Shown here: piece after piece, positions 46,824 through 58,767 of the stretch | Layout of the letters: each line of letters starts with the position of its first letter | Numbering within the stretch: position 1 is the stretch's first letter | From: Megalobrama amblycephala | Lineage: Eukaryota; Chordata; Actinopteri; Cypriniformes; Xenocyprididae | Direction of reading: 5' to 3' | Length of the DNA stretch: 64,000 bases | NCBI RefSeq assembly: GCF_018812025.1 | Contig: NC_063045.1 | Coordinates: forward strand, 52,830,579-52,894,578 | Position numbers and translations under genes: made by a program | The notes under the pieces: generated by a model | What the model saw: only the letters and a program-made list of their open reading frames with translations | What the model was told of the DNA's origin: nothing | Databases searched by the model: none

Positions 46824-46911
46824 CTTGACAACGCGTGTGAATCACTGAAAGACTCAGAATGAGCAGCAGAAAGAAGAGCCAGTTCGTTCGGAACTCGATC
46901 CTTACGCACAT
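46824..46911 (-). CDS. Ac45 (ATP6AP1)-like gene, first coding exon (signal peptide)
   Basis: ATG at 46911 opens a textbook signal peptide: 'MCVRIEFRTNW', then a hydrophobic core 'LFFLLLILSLSVI', then a polar end 'HTRCQ'. It stops at a strong GTTAGT donor with one base of a split codon left over, which exon 2 completes. The combined protein would enter the secretory pathway. The longer ORF through this place on the same strand (46796-46987) is in another frame and lacks these properties. Confidence in a real first exon is good; the family name depends on exon 2. Confidence 0.6.
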
Positions 46912-47240
46912 GCTGAAACGACTCCTCAGAACACACTATAATTTGTCCTTGTGTTAAACAATCCAGCGAGAATGACTCGAATGTCAAATAAAATGTCCGT
47001 AAACGGTCTACTTCCCGGTGACTCGCGCAGAGAGAGAGCTCGACTCACGGGCTGTTGTTGTTATAAGCGGATTGCGCGGTGGATGTTCAGGACCGCGGAC
47101 AGCTCCAATCAACCTCAGCGCGCCTGGACACTTTGGACAGCAGCCTGGCGTTCATCCAGTAGCATTGGGCTTATTTAGAGCAGCAGCTTTTGTGTGTGGA
47201 GAGGCAGAGGAGAATTACATCAGATGCATATCGTCCTAAT
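46912..47240 (-). promoter_or_regulatory. Probable promoter / 5' UTR region of the Ac45-like gene
   Basis: This stretch is clearly richer in GC and CpG than its surroundings (for example 'gattgcgcggtggatg', 'cagcgcgcctgg') and is repeat-free. It lies directly upstream of the minus-strand start codon. No TATA box is assigned. A plus-strand ORF at 46951-47178 is rejected as a composition effect. Confidence 0.45.
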
Positions 47241-47735
47241 GTAATGAGAACAAGTTCTAATATAAACTTAACCCTGGGGAATACAGACATTTGAAAGGTT
47301 GAGGGGAAGGACAGTGAGTGAATGGGCTTCAGTGGGTAAAATAATAGCAACATTAAAGGTTTTACATTTCAGATCAGATAAAACATAACAGGATTGTGAC
47401 GGTTTATCACAATGATTCCTGAAGATTTGATCAAAGAATTACATTACAAAACTTAACATTTAACAGCTTTAATAAATTTTTTTTCTTACAACTCTGAACA
47501 TTTTAATAGTATAAAATATGCAAAAAAAAATTTAAAATAAACAAATGTTTCATACAGACTAGAGTGCAAATGAAATATAAAGAATCATTTTCAGGCATGT
47601 TTTATAGTCCAGATTAAAATGGAAACACGTTAAAGTGTAAACAGATGCTTGAAAATAAATCTTCTTTGATTATTTTAGTAGGTGTTGTGTAACTTTTTAA
47701 AACAACCAGATATACTTCAAATTAATTATATTTGT

Positions 47736-47974
47736 GACCCTGGACCACAAAACCAGTCATAAGGGTCAAATTTATACATCATCTGAAAGCTGAATAAATA
47801 AGCTTTCCATTGATGTATGGTTTGGATAGGACAATATTTGGCTGAGATACAACTATTTGAAAATCTGGAATCTGATGGTGCAAAAAAAAAAATATTGAGA
47901 AAATCACCTTTAAAGTTGTCTAGATGAAGTCCTTAGCAATGCATGTCCACTCACAAAGATACATTTTTGATATA
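47736..47974. repeat. 'gaccctggaccacaaaacc' repeat, copy 1 (partial)
   Basis: It begins 'tgtgaccctggaccacaaaa' and runs into the foldback element at 47975. The same family is found at 54682-54859. Confidence 0.6.
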
Positions 47975-49504
47975 CAGGGAGTGCAGAATTATTAGGCAAG
48001 TTGATTTTCTGATCATATTTTTTTCCCAAGCACATTTTACCAATTCCAATCCACATCAATCTTAATAACTACTATTAATATTGTTTTTAATCATTTATAA
48101 GTGATGTATAATTGTTCATGAAGGCTGGAAATGAAAAATGCCTTATATTCAGGTGTGCAGAATTATTAGGCAAGTTTTCTTTTACAGGCAAAATGAGCCA
48201 AAAAAGAGATTTAACTCAGACTGAAAAGTCAAAAATTATTAAATACTCATGAGAAGGATGCAATACTAATGCAATACTAGAAATTGCAAAGTTAAAGCAT
48301 GACCAAGGGACAGCAAAATGCTCATTGGGTCAGCGGGGTCAGACAAAAACAGGTGGAAAAGAAAAGACACGTTAACTGCAAAATAATTAAGAATTATGTG
48401 TGAAACCATCAGGAACCCTTTAGTCTCCAGCGCCACCATTTTCCAGAACTGCAACCTACCTGGAGTCTCCAGAAGTGCAAGGTCTCAGGATCTCAGAGAC
48501 TTAGGTTAGCTAAAGAATCCTAAAAAATGACCCGCACTTGATAAGAATCACAAGCTGAAGTGTTATAAAATACATGAAGACTGGGTTTTTATAGGCCTTA
48601 TAAACAGACAGCTTGAGAGTGACTCCTGAAGGACCAGCACCACATCCTCTTGTACCACTGTTTGAAGAATTTATCTTCCAGAATCTGGCAGTAAGTTTTG
48701 GAAGATCATTTTTAGTCCATCTCTGCAAGACAGACATTTCAGGATAAGAGATGGACTAAAAGTGAACTCAAACACCTTACTGCCAGATTCTGGATAAATT
48801 CTTCAAACAGTGGTACAAGAGGATGTGGTGCTGGTCCATCAGGAGTCATTCTCAAGCTGTCTGTCTATAAGCCCTATTAAAACCCAGTCTTCATGTATTT
48901 TATAACACTTCAGCTTGTGATTCTTATCAAGTGCAGGTCATTTTTTAGGATTCTTTAGCTAACCTAAGTCTCTGAGATCCTAACACCTTGCACTTCTGGA
49001 GACTCCAGGTAGGTTGCAGCTCTGGAAAATGGTGGCGCTGGAGACTAAAGGGTTCCTGATGGTTTCACACTTAATTCTTCACCTTAATTCTTAATTATTT
49101 TGCAGTTAACATGTGTCTTTTCTTTTCCACCTGTTTTTGTCTGACCCCGCTGACCCAATGAGCATTTTGCTGTCCCTTGGTCATGCTTTAACTTTGCAAT
49201 TTCTAGTATTGCATTAGTATTGCGTCCTTCTCATGAGTATTTAATAATTTTTGACTTTTCAGTCTGAGTTAAATCTCTTTTTTGGCTCATTTTGCCTGTA
49301 AAAGAAAACTTGCCTAATAATTCTGCACACCTTATAAGGCATTTTTCATTTCCAGCCTTCATGAACAATTATATATCACTTATAAATGATTAAAAACAAT
49401 ATTAATAGTAGTTATTAAGATTGATGTGGATTGGAATTGGTAAAATGTGCTTGGGAAAAAAATATGATCAGAAAATCAACTTGCCTAATAATTCTGCACT
49501 CCCC

Positions 49505-49505
<1 letters not shown>
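47975..49505. mobile_element. Foldback Tc1/mariner-type element, copy B
   Basis: 1,531 bp from 'cagggagtgcagaattatta' to the complementary end, flanked by TA (47973-47974 and 49506-49507). The two arms are reverse complements of each other over nearly the full length, meeting near 48745. It has no transposase; ORFs such as 48266-48454 and 48510-48737 are arm readings. The right end has one change ('ccccg' for 'ccctg'). Confidence 0.9.

Positions 49506-49567
<62 letters not shown>
49506..49567. repeat. (TA)n microsatellite
   Basis: Pure TA directly abuts the foldback element and probably expanded from its TA target. Confidence 0.9.
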
Positions 49568-49570
<3 letters not shown>

Positions 49571-50100
49571 CTATAAATATATAATTTATAGTAGTACCTA
49601 ACCAGCAGGAGAGCAGTGATGTATGAACTAAATTTGGTGTATTAAAGTAAAGTTATTGAGTAATTTTCATAATATAAAATGGGCAAAAGGGTTTTGGATT
49701 TTGCACTTTTCAGACGGCCCCTTCAGTATACGTGTATCTCCGCCGCCTGCTCACAGAGACCAATTTATTATAAAGCACATTTGAGGAAAATTGGGTTGTT
49801 GTAGCTCGTTGTCTAGGTTACTATGATTGGAAGTAGCTGCATTTGTGTTTTAACAACGTTTAGCTCACGAGTTATTAATCCGGGAAGCTCGAATCTGTGA
49901 ATATATTACCAATTTTACTGAACTGCTTGACATAAGCACTGACTGCATTTCTTTATATTTGAGTCCAACAAGTTCAAACTCTAAGAGCTGCGCATTATTT
50001 GTGTGCATTATTAACTTATGTTAGGCCTACTAACTGAAACACTACTGCCAGCCAGCGGGACATTAAAGAGGAAGTGTTTGTCCGAGCTCACAGCAAGGGA
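49568..50100. other. Non-coding interval
   Basis: No feature was recognised. Confidence 0.4.
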
Positions 50101-50109
50101 ACGATTATA

Positions 50110-50217
50110 ACTTTGCGAGGGAACGCAAAAGTCTTGCGTGAGAACGCAAAGGTTTTGCGAGGGAAAACAAACATCTTTGCGAGGGAACGCAAAGTTTCTC
50201 GGTGGAACGCAAAAGAT
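50110..50217. repeat. Degenerate tandem repeat, about five units of 20-24 bp
   Basis: Variants of 'tttgcgagggaacgcaaa' recur about five times in a row. It reads as a charged repeat peptide in one frame, but no start, splice or family evidence supports translation. Confidence 0.7.
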
Positions 50218-50598
50218 TTGGGGAAAAAAAAAAATCCTCCCATCCTAAATTTTTTTTTCCACCAGCACTTAAAATTTCCTTCCTTTCCTATTTTTTTTTC
50301 CACCACCACGTCCCTTTAGGGGCTCCGTAATAACGCGAGATGGGCGCCGCCATTTTAGTTTGCGCCGAGTCCTGTCAGTCGGATTTATACCACATGAATT
50401 CATCAGTTTCTCCAAAAAATACATGCAAGTAAGTGGCTGGTGAACTGGAAGAATAATAGAGTAAACTTTATAGTTACTTATGCCCATTATGTGTGTCTGA
50501 TATAAATAAATGTCGGCAAATTATATTCGAATGGATTGTTATTGCTGCCTCCACTGATGTCTGACATCAGTGTGTATTTTACAAACTCTAAATGTATT

Positions 50599-50994
50599 CC
50601 CACATGAAAAAATACTATAGTAATTCATAGTAAATACTATAGTGTTTTGAACCATACTATAGTAAATTGTAGTATACTGTATTATAGTATTTACAACACT
50701 TTGTTAATGACTGCTACAGCATACTGTAATATTAACTATAGTGAACTGATAAACTGTAATAAATACTGTAGTATACTTTCGTTTTTATAACAGTAAACTC
50801 TAGTGTATTGTAGTATAATATACCCTTTAGTTGTAAAAAAAAAAAAAAAAAACTTAGTACAGTATTGAGTAAAGCAATTTGTTTATATTACTATTGTTGT
50901 TATATTACCACAGCAACTACAGAATTACTACAACAAATTAATTCAAGTACTTTACTATAGTATGGTTCAAAACACTAGTATTTTTTCATGTGGG
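50599..50994. mobile_element. Foldback MITE with 'actatagta' arms
   Basis: The ends 'cccacatgaaaaaatacta' and 'tagtattttttcatgtggg' are inverse. The interior is rich in TATAGTA-type repeats that pair with each other. Non-coding. Confidence 0.75.
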
Positions 50995-52876
50995 TTGTTT
51001 TATTGTTGCTTATGTGTATTTAAATGTCTGAAACATTAAAAAAAAACATTATGTGGCTGAAAATACTGCATAGTTGCGATATATGACGAACGCTGAGCAC
51101 GTCCGTCTCTCAGCCAAAGCGCGAAAGCACAGTTTGAATCTGGCAGTTATGTGACATCACTGAATGTTCTCAATCCCATATGTGGGACCATACTGCTCAA
51201 AAGGTTAACAAGGTAATGAGACACAGGTGGAAAAAATCAGGCAATGTGTTATGGGAAATGTAGTTCATGGTGAGATAAAGCAGATGGAAGGAGTGCCCTC
51301 TGGTGGCTGTCATAGGCACTCCGCCTGTCAGGCGTGACATGGGATTGACTTCGATGGGAAAGTTGATTTAAATTTGAAATATTTTCTAACATTATGTCTT
51401 CACTTTTGATCAATTTAATGTATTCTTGCTGAATAAAAGTATTAATTTCTTTCAACAAAAAAAAACAAAAAAAATTACTGACCCCAAACATTTGAACGGT
51501 GATGTATATTCCATGTTTTCTCCAAATTAATACTGTGTGTGGTAATAAAGTGCATTAAAATTATGTTTAAAATAGTTATAGATGTAGTATAGCCACAGGA
51601 CACTGCCGTCACTGCTTGAAATGTCATTTCAACCACCCATTTTCTGTTAAAATGACTTATTAGCAGTCTGAGCTTTGGTCACGGCCTCATGAATATTAAT
51701 ATTACCACCCCGACATGCAAACAGAGTAATGTTTGTTCTTGCCTGATGAATAATTTACTTGGTCTTAGAAGTGGTCACAGGTGTGCGAGTGTTCTCTAAT
51801 GTGAAAGAGAAACTTTTTAGAATCACGATTTAAACCTGAGGGTCAGACTGTACCTGTTTCCTCCTGAGGTGAAATCTTTTGTGTAAAAGCATAAAACTCT
51901 TTTATATAATCTCATGCTGATACAATCTCAGTAGCAATTCTACAACCCCCCCCCCCCCCAGCTCAGAACATGATGTACAAGTATAGGACACTTCAGGTAT
52001 GCTTAATCTCAGATGTGTGGCTTTCTTGATTTGTTTTGGTTCACATAAGTAATTTTTATATCCTCTGAAAGAGACGCTGTGTGGATTGTGTGGGTCATGT
52101 TTCATATTGTGGGGCCTGAACGTGGAAGGCGTTCAGCTTTATGGTCTGTGATACGGCACGCTAGGTCTCAGTCATCTCACATGGATATATGAAGGTCACA
52201 GGAATTGTGAGGTGGCTGTGAGTAGGTGGAAGAAACCACACATATGTTGTACGTGATATTGGAGAAACCTTGGAAGGATTTCTTTTTATTCTTTCAAATC
52301 AGATGATCTCATTCATGCTGTTATTGCAGCTATTATAAAGAAGCTGTTTCAGAAACATCAGCTGCTATTGAGATGAATGGCAATGCTCAGGTTTTATAGA
52401 CCTCCTCACTGCATACAGTCGATGCAGGGTGCTTAGGTACGAAAGACATTGTTTCTGCTCATGTTGACAAGAATGACTTCATCAGTACAGGCAGAGCTGT
52501 CCAGTCCTGAGTGGAAATGTTTTCAGGGAGAAAGGCTCATTTAGCAGAACAGAGGGAGGCCGTGACATCAGCAGACTGAGACAAAAATATCTGGCAGCTG
52601 TGAAAGGCTTGGTGCCTGAATCACACTTTTCACAGCAGTTTTCAAACCCTCAGGCAGATACACATATACTCTATATTTAGGATGTGAATTTTTACCTTTC
52701 ATAATCTTACTAGTCTTTGAAAATGATGCTTAAACAATACAGATTACAGATATCATTAAGAAATGCCTCAATCTCACATATTAAGCTACTAGAAAAACAA
52801 AATAATATTAAATAATTAAAGTTGTTTACTATATATATATATATAAATCAATATATAATATTTTTATTTAAATGTG

Positions 52877-52930
<54 letters not shown>

Positions 52931-53313
52931 TAAGCCTTTTTTTTAAGATTCACAAATTTCAATTGTGAATGGACCATTTAGTTTATGTAATTCATATTAA
53001 TACATTTAAATATATCTTAATTTTTTTTATTTATGAATACAAATCACAAAAACTGAAATGGTCCATTCCCTTGTTTCATTTATACAAAATGTTTAACTTT
53101 ATTTTTTTACTCGTTTAAAATACTTAATCCATAATATGAATAATATTTAAATATTTTCAGTTCAATTTGATGGAATTTTACTATACAACTGAAATTTGTA
53201 AATCTTAAAAAAATTTACATTTTTTTGTGAAAGAATTTTATTGAAACAATTTTTTTTTTTAAATAAGTTATTATTAAAACTGTTTTCAATGAAACAAACA
53301 TATAATAAATATA
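50995..53313. other. Non-coding interval with microsatellites
   Basis: A partial copy of the foldback family at 22939-23866 lies near 51405-51510. A C-run lies at about 51946-51959, and TA and CA microsatellites at about 52829-52927. No exon was recognised. Confidence 0.45.
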
Positions 53314-53664
53314 CAGTCAGACCAAAAATTATTCAAACAATTTTTATATTTTTGATATATTTTTACTAGTGGGTGCAGGACACTATAGTTCATTTATGTA
53401 AGTGAGGATAGCAAAATAAAGAAAACTGTGACATATTATACCCAAAAATTCTTCATACAGTGGACTACCAGTAAAATTTTGAGACACTTTGACCTGACCA
53501 TGTTTTGCTTAAGTGTTATCTGACATAATTAAGATTATCTTTCTCTGACACAGTTTAACTCTGAGATCTTGTCATATTTTATTACCATTTTTTTAAACTA
53601 TAGTGAATAAACTGTATTAATTAATGAAATGTTCAAGGTGTCTGAATACCTTTTGGTTTGACTG
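53314..53664. mobile_element. TA-flanked MITE, 351 bp
   Basis: The termini 'cagtcagaccaaaaattatt' and 'ataccttttggtttgactg' are inverse with mismatches. TA is on both sides (53312-53313 and 53665-53666). A half copy lies inverted at 56431-56600. Confidence 0.75.
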
Positions 53665-53750
53665 TATAATCATTACATATAAATATATTATACAAAAATA
53701 ATAAAACAAATATACTGTATATAACTATAAATATATAATAATATAATATA

Positions 53751-53781
<31 letters not shown>

Positions 53782-54150
53782 ACAATTTTTAAGTATACGT
53801 ATATGCAGTTTGATGATGGCCAGGCCTGATACTGTCACTGATAAGGACAAAGTAAATTTTTCACCTGATATGGGAGGCTATAGATTAACTTTTAAGGAAT
53901 AATATCTAAACGGCTGTTTAGTCAGCAACCCATCCGAAATGAATTTAGTGCCCGTGAAGATGATGATGATCGCTTCATTACCTCAACACATTGGTCAGTC
54001 TATTTCACGGCCGTGATTTTCATTAGCTAAGCAGACAGAAGTGCTGCGCAGCTGAAATCTCTGGCTGAGGGTTTAAGCAATGAGACACAAGCATAAAAAA
54101 AACAACAACTATCAGGCCAAATATACAGCACAGAATGTAAAAAAGAGCCT
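53665..54150. other. Non-coding interval
   Basis: It contains a (TA)n and T-run at about 53745-53780. No other feature was seen. Confidence 0.4.
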
Positions 54151-54387
54151 GGGGCCGGTTGCATAAACTGCCAAGACTAGTCTTACAAGTTAGTCATCAG
54201 TTTTTTTTTCTTTAAGACTACTCAAAACTACTTCTTTTTTTTTCCAAGTCAGTTACAAAAAAATTGAGATTGCTCTAATTTGATACTGAAAAGTAAGACT
54301 GATTGATTACCCCTAACTAACTGCTAGCTGGTCATAATTCTTAAGACACGGTCTTAACATAATGGCTATGTTTATGCAGCTGGCCCC
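54151..54387. mobile_element. MITE, copy 2 ('ccagttgcataaac' family)
   Basis: It begins 'ggggccggttgcataaac', ends with the inverse 'gtttatgcagctggcccc', and is related to 16730-16943. Confidence 0.75.
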
Positions 54388-54681
54388 TAATGTTTCTGCT
54401 ACAGCTGCTACTATTGTTTTTATTGCTGGTTTTGTTGTACAGAGATGTACAGTAGCTTCAGATGTATTTGGACATTTAACCCCGACTTAAAATGTAACAA
54501 AATATCAAACCAATTGGCATCTGCAAATGAATGATTTTCTCAGAATAGAGTCAGAACTAACTTCACTCTGGTACTAAAGAACTCTATAGTCGCGTCATTT
54601 TTAGTCCGTGTCTATTTGCTTTGATGCCATTTATATATTAGTGTACCCCTAAGCATCACAAATTCACTTTTCACCAAAAAT

Positions 54682-54859
54682 GTGACCCTGGACTACAAAA
54701 CCAGTCATAAGTCGTACAGATATATTTGTAGCAATAGCCAACAATACATTGTATGGGTCAAAATTATCGATCGATTTTTCTTTTAGGCCAAAAATCATTA
54801 AGATATTAAGTAAAGATCATGTTCCATGAAGATATTTTGTAAATTTCCTACCATAAATA
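54682..54859. repeat. 'gaccctggaccacaaaacc' repeat, copy 2 (partial)
   Basis: It begins 'tgtgaccctggactacaaaa' and is cut by the foldback at 54860. Confidence 0.6.
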
Positions 54860-56381
54860 CAGGGAGTGCAGAATTATTAGGCAAGTTGATTTTCTGATCA
54901 TATTTTTTTCCCAAGCACATTTTACCAATTCCAATCCACATCAATCTTAATAACTACTATTAATATTGTTTTTAATCATTTATAAGTGATATATAATTGT
55001 TCATGAAGGCTGGAAATGAAAAATGCCTTATATTCAGGTGTGCAGAATTATTAGGCAAGTTTTCTTTTACAGGCAAAATGAGCCAAAAAAGAGATTTAAC
55101 TCAGACTGAAAAGTCAAAAATTATTAAATACTCATGAGAAGGACGCAATACTAATGCAATACTAGAAATTGCAAAGTTAAAGCATGACCAAGGGACAGCA
55201 AAATGCTCATTGGGTCAGCGGGGTCAGACAAAAACAGGTGGAAAAGAAAAGACACATGTTAACTGCAAAATAATTAAGAATTAAGGTGAAGAATTAAGTG
55301 TGAAACCATCAGGAACCCTTTAGTCTCCAGCGCCACCATTTTCCAGAGCTGCAACCTATCTGGAGTCTCCAGAAGTGCAAGGTGTTAGGATCTCAGAGAC
55401 TTAGGTTAGCTAAAGAATCCTAAAAAATGACCTGCACTTGATAAGAATCACAAGCTGAAGTGTTATAAAATACATGAAGACTGGGTTTTAATAGGGCTTA
55501 TAGACAGACAGCTTGAGAATGACTCCTGATGGACCAGCACCACATCCTCTTGTACCACTGTTTGAAGAATTTATCCAGAATCTGGCAGTAAGGTGTTTGA
55601 GTTCACTTTTATCCTGAAATGTCTGTCTTGCAGAGATGGACTAAAAATGATCTTCCAAAACTTACTGCCAGATTCTGGAAGATAAATTCTTCAAACAGTG
55701 GTACAAGAGGATGTGGTGCTGGTCCTTCAGGAGTCACTCTCAAGCTGTCTGTTTATAAGGCCTATAAAAACCCAGTCTTCATGTATTTTATAACACTTCA
55801 GCTTGTGATTCTTATCAAGTGCGGGTCATTTTTTAGGATTCTTTAGCTAACCTAAGTCTCTGAGATCCTGAGACCTTGCACTTCTGGAGACTCCAGGTAG
55901 GTTGCAGTTCTGGAAAATGGTGGCGCTGGAGACTAAAGGGTTCCTGATGGTTTCACACATAATTCTTAATTATTTTGCAGTTAACGTGTCTTTTCTTTTC
56001 CACCTGTTTTTGTCTGACCCCGCTGACCCAATGAGCATTTTGCTGTCCCTTGGTCATGCTTTAACTTTGCAATTTCTAGTATTGCATTAGTATTGCGTCC
56101 TTCTCATGAGTATTTAATAATTTTTGACTTTTCAGTCTGAGTTAAATCTCTTTTTTGGCTCATTTTGCCTGTAAAAGAAAACTTGCCTAATAATTCTGCA
56201 CACCTGAATATAAGGCATTTTTCATTTCCAGCCTTCATGAACAATTATATATCACTTATAAATGATTAAAAACAATATTAATAGTAGTTATTAAGATTGA
56301 TGTGGATTGGAATTGGTAAAATGTGCTTGGGAAAAAAATATGATCAGAAAATCAACTTGCCTAATAATTCTGCACTCCCTG
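54860..56381. mobile_element. Foldback Tc1/mariner-type element, copy C
   Basis: 1,522 bp with the same termini as copy B ('cagggagtgcag' and 'ctgcactccctg'), flanked by TA (54858-54859 and 56382-56383). The arms are nearly perfect inverse copies meeting near 55615. Copies B and C are near identical, so both are recent. Confidence 0.92.
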
Positions 56382-56430
56382 TATATATATATATATATAT
56401 AGTATAATATATTTATATGTAATGATTATA

Positions 56431-56600
56431 CAGTCAAACCAAAAGGTATTCAGACACCTTGAACATTTCATTCATTATTACAGTTTATTCACTATAGTTT
56501 AAAAAAATGGTAATAAAATATGACAAGATCTCAGAGTTAAACTGTGTCAGAAAAAAATAATCTTAATTATGTCAGATAACACTTAAGCAAAATAATAGTA
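56431..56600 (-). mobile_element. Half copy of the 53314-53664 MITE
   Basis: It starts at TA with 'cagtcaaaccaaaaggtatt' and matches the right half of that MITE in inverse orientation. It then breaks off in 'aagcaaaata'. Confidence 0.7.
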
Positions 56601-56604
56601 CTAT

Positions 56605-56904
56605 TACTGGGGGGGTCAGCTAGAATATTTTAAACTCACACTTGAAAGGGTTAACTCTGCCTATATAAGCTCTGTGTATTCACTCTTTCATTGCGAAATC
56701 TTGTATGTTGTTACATTGCATTTCTAAGCGTGTATTCTACCTGTATTCTGGATTACCCTTTTTGCCTGTTTTCTGCCCTGTTTTATATGGACTGTTTGCC
56801 TGTACATTTCATCCTTTGCTTTCGTATGAGAATTATGATTCTGGATTGTCCCAATAAAGCTGTATTTGGATCTTCAACCTAAGTCTTCGAGCGGATCGTG
56901 ACAC
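56605..56904 (+). repeat. Possible solo LTR
   Basis: About 300 bp with a TATA-like 'ctatataagctctgtg', a downstream AATAAA followed by 'gctgtatttggatcttc', and an end in 'gatcgtgaca'. This is the layout of fish Ty3/gypsy-type LTRs. No target duplication or internal region was found, so the boundaries are tentative. Confidence 0.4.
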
Positions 56905-58767
56905 GTTTACTAATGCAGGGAGCAGGTAATAGAGTACCAAACAAAAGTTCACATAATTCCTCCAAACACAACACTAAGACTACATCAACATCAGCTCAAA
57001 ACAAGTTTCCCAGTGTCTCAGTTGTGTGGAAGGCTGAAATGTTACACAAGGCTGCACAACCAAACAGTCAGCAAATATCACAGCTTTAACAAAGAGTCCC
57101 CGAGCTCACTGATTATATCGCTGTCTGCCGTTTGATCCAGCATTATTCATTTTCTTTTGTCAACCTGGTTGTACAGAGACTGGCACACAAACGTGTAGAG
57201 TGCTCAGATATCTGATCAAACACAACAAACCTTTTTTAATCAGTCACTACCCTGAACTCAATCTTTAACAAAATCACTAAAGGGCAACAGTAGAGTTGGG
57301 AAATTAAAATCACAATCATTTTCTCATTGGCTGTTAGATAACATACAGTATAAAAGATTAAAGAAAGGTTGTTACACAATGTTCTATGATTCTAAATCAT
57401 TCTGCATTGTGTTACAAGAGATTAGTAGTTAACGCCTACTCCTAAAAAGCATTGCAAATTATGTAACTGATTTAATCTCCCATTCAGTCAACTTAAGATG
57501 CTGGAAAAGTTTGCAATAAACCTAAAAATTGGTATTTCATACATAAAGGTAATGATTAATAGTCAATAATTTCATAATACTGATTCAACGGCATAATTTA
57601 TAAATGCTTATGCAGAAAAATTAATGTGGAAAATTTGAATCAAGAAGACCACTAGAAAAAAGTGAGAGAAAAAGTTGCTCTTTGAACCTAGGTGGCCTAT
57701 AAAACCTGGAGCTAGAAAGCTAATAGCAGTCGCTCAGCTGCCAAATGACAGTCTGCAAGAAGAATATATGACCTTCCCTCAAACAGGTACCAGGCCTTAT
57801 AAAGGTCAGAGGTCATTCTGACTGTGTAGACGTGCATTAGTGAAATAAGTCTCTGGAGTCCCTAACTGATTTATTCCAGTGATTTATGGCATAGCACTGA
57901 TAATTCACTTACCAAGAGAGAATTTTGCTCTATTAAACCGCCGCTGACCTTCACACTGTCAGAAATCTCACACCCACAGTATTACACTGCAGGATCGCTG
58001 GACTGGAGGAAATTCTGTTGAATAAGGCTATAAATGTTTCATTTAGACTCCAGGTTTTATTCTTTAAGAATATGTCTATAGGAAGCATCTTAACAGCTTT
58101 TTCATTAGCTGATCTTTATGGGAAAGGGTTGGCAGATTGCCTGCAGGGTTGGACTGGACCTGGCTGATGCATTTTGTCAGCAGTTTGAACAGGTTGCAGA
58201 GAGTCAAGGTTTATTGTCTCTGTGTTCTGCACAGTAGATCTACAATAACATTGCGACAGATGCAAAGACCAAATCAATGTTTCTGTGTTCCTGTCACATC
58301 TGGAGCTGTGACATAATGTTGCTTCCATGCGTTTAGTTAGTGAACTTACATTTAGATGTAACACATCAAACTGCCACACAGCTACAATCTCAACGGCTCC
58401 ATTTCAAAACATTGTGAGCAGCCTTGCTTTCTAATGCTTGCATTAGAAAGCAAGGGAATCAAGCAAGGGAAAGCAAGGGATAGGAATCCTAACCGAAATG
58501 CAACCTGATAATGGATTTTTTTCACATCTCCAGGGTTTGCAAAAGCAGAAGTTGTACTAGTTGAGTAAACTTTCATTGCTCCAATAGAAGCAAAAGAAAA
58601 AAATCCATGATAGCATTTCTGTAACTTTCCAAAAGGATAAAAATAATATTGAGAGGTTGATTACAATGCACAAAACAATCGGCGTACAAGATGAACATTA
58701 CAACAATATCATAGTAATAATATTCTGAAGTCATCCAAGGTCATTTTCACTACAATCAATAACTTAA
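56905..58767. other. Non-coding interval with one hairpin
   Basis: No exon was recognised. A perfect short hairpin lies at 58422-58456 ('ccttgctttctaatgc' and its inverse with a small loop), followed by two more 'aagcaaggga' units. Confidence 0.45.

Noticed and set aside
46951..47239. Plus-strand ORFs in the GC-rich block above the Ac45-like start
   Set aside because: They overlap in two frames and follow GC richness; better explained as promoter/5' UTR of the minus-strand gene.
48266..48737. Two ORFs repeated at 55619-56090
   Set aside because: They are readings of hairpin arms of foldback copies B and C; mirrored arms explain the conservation.
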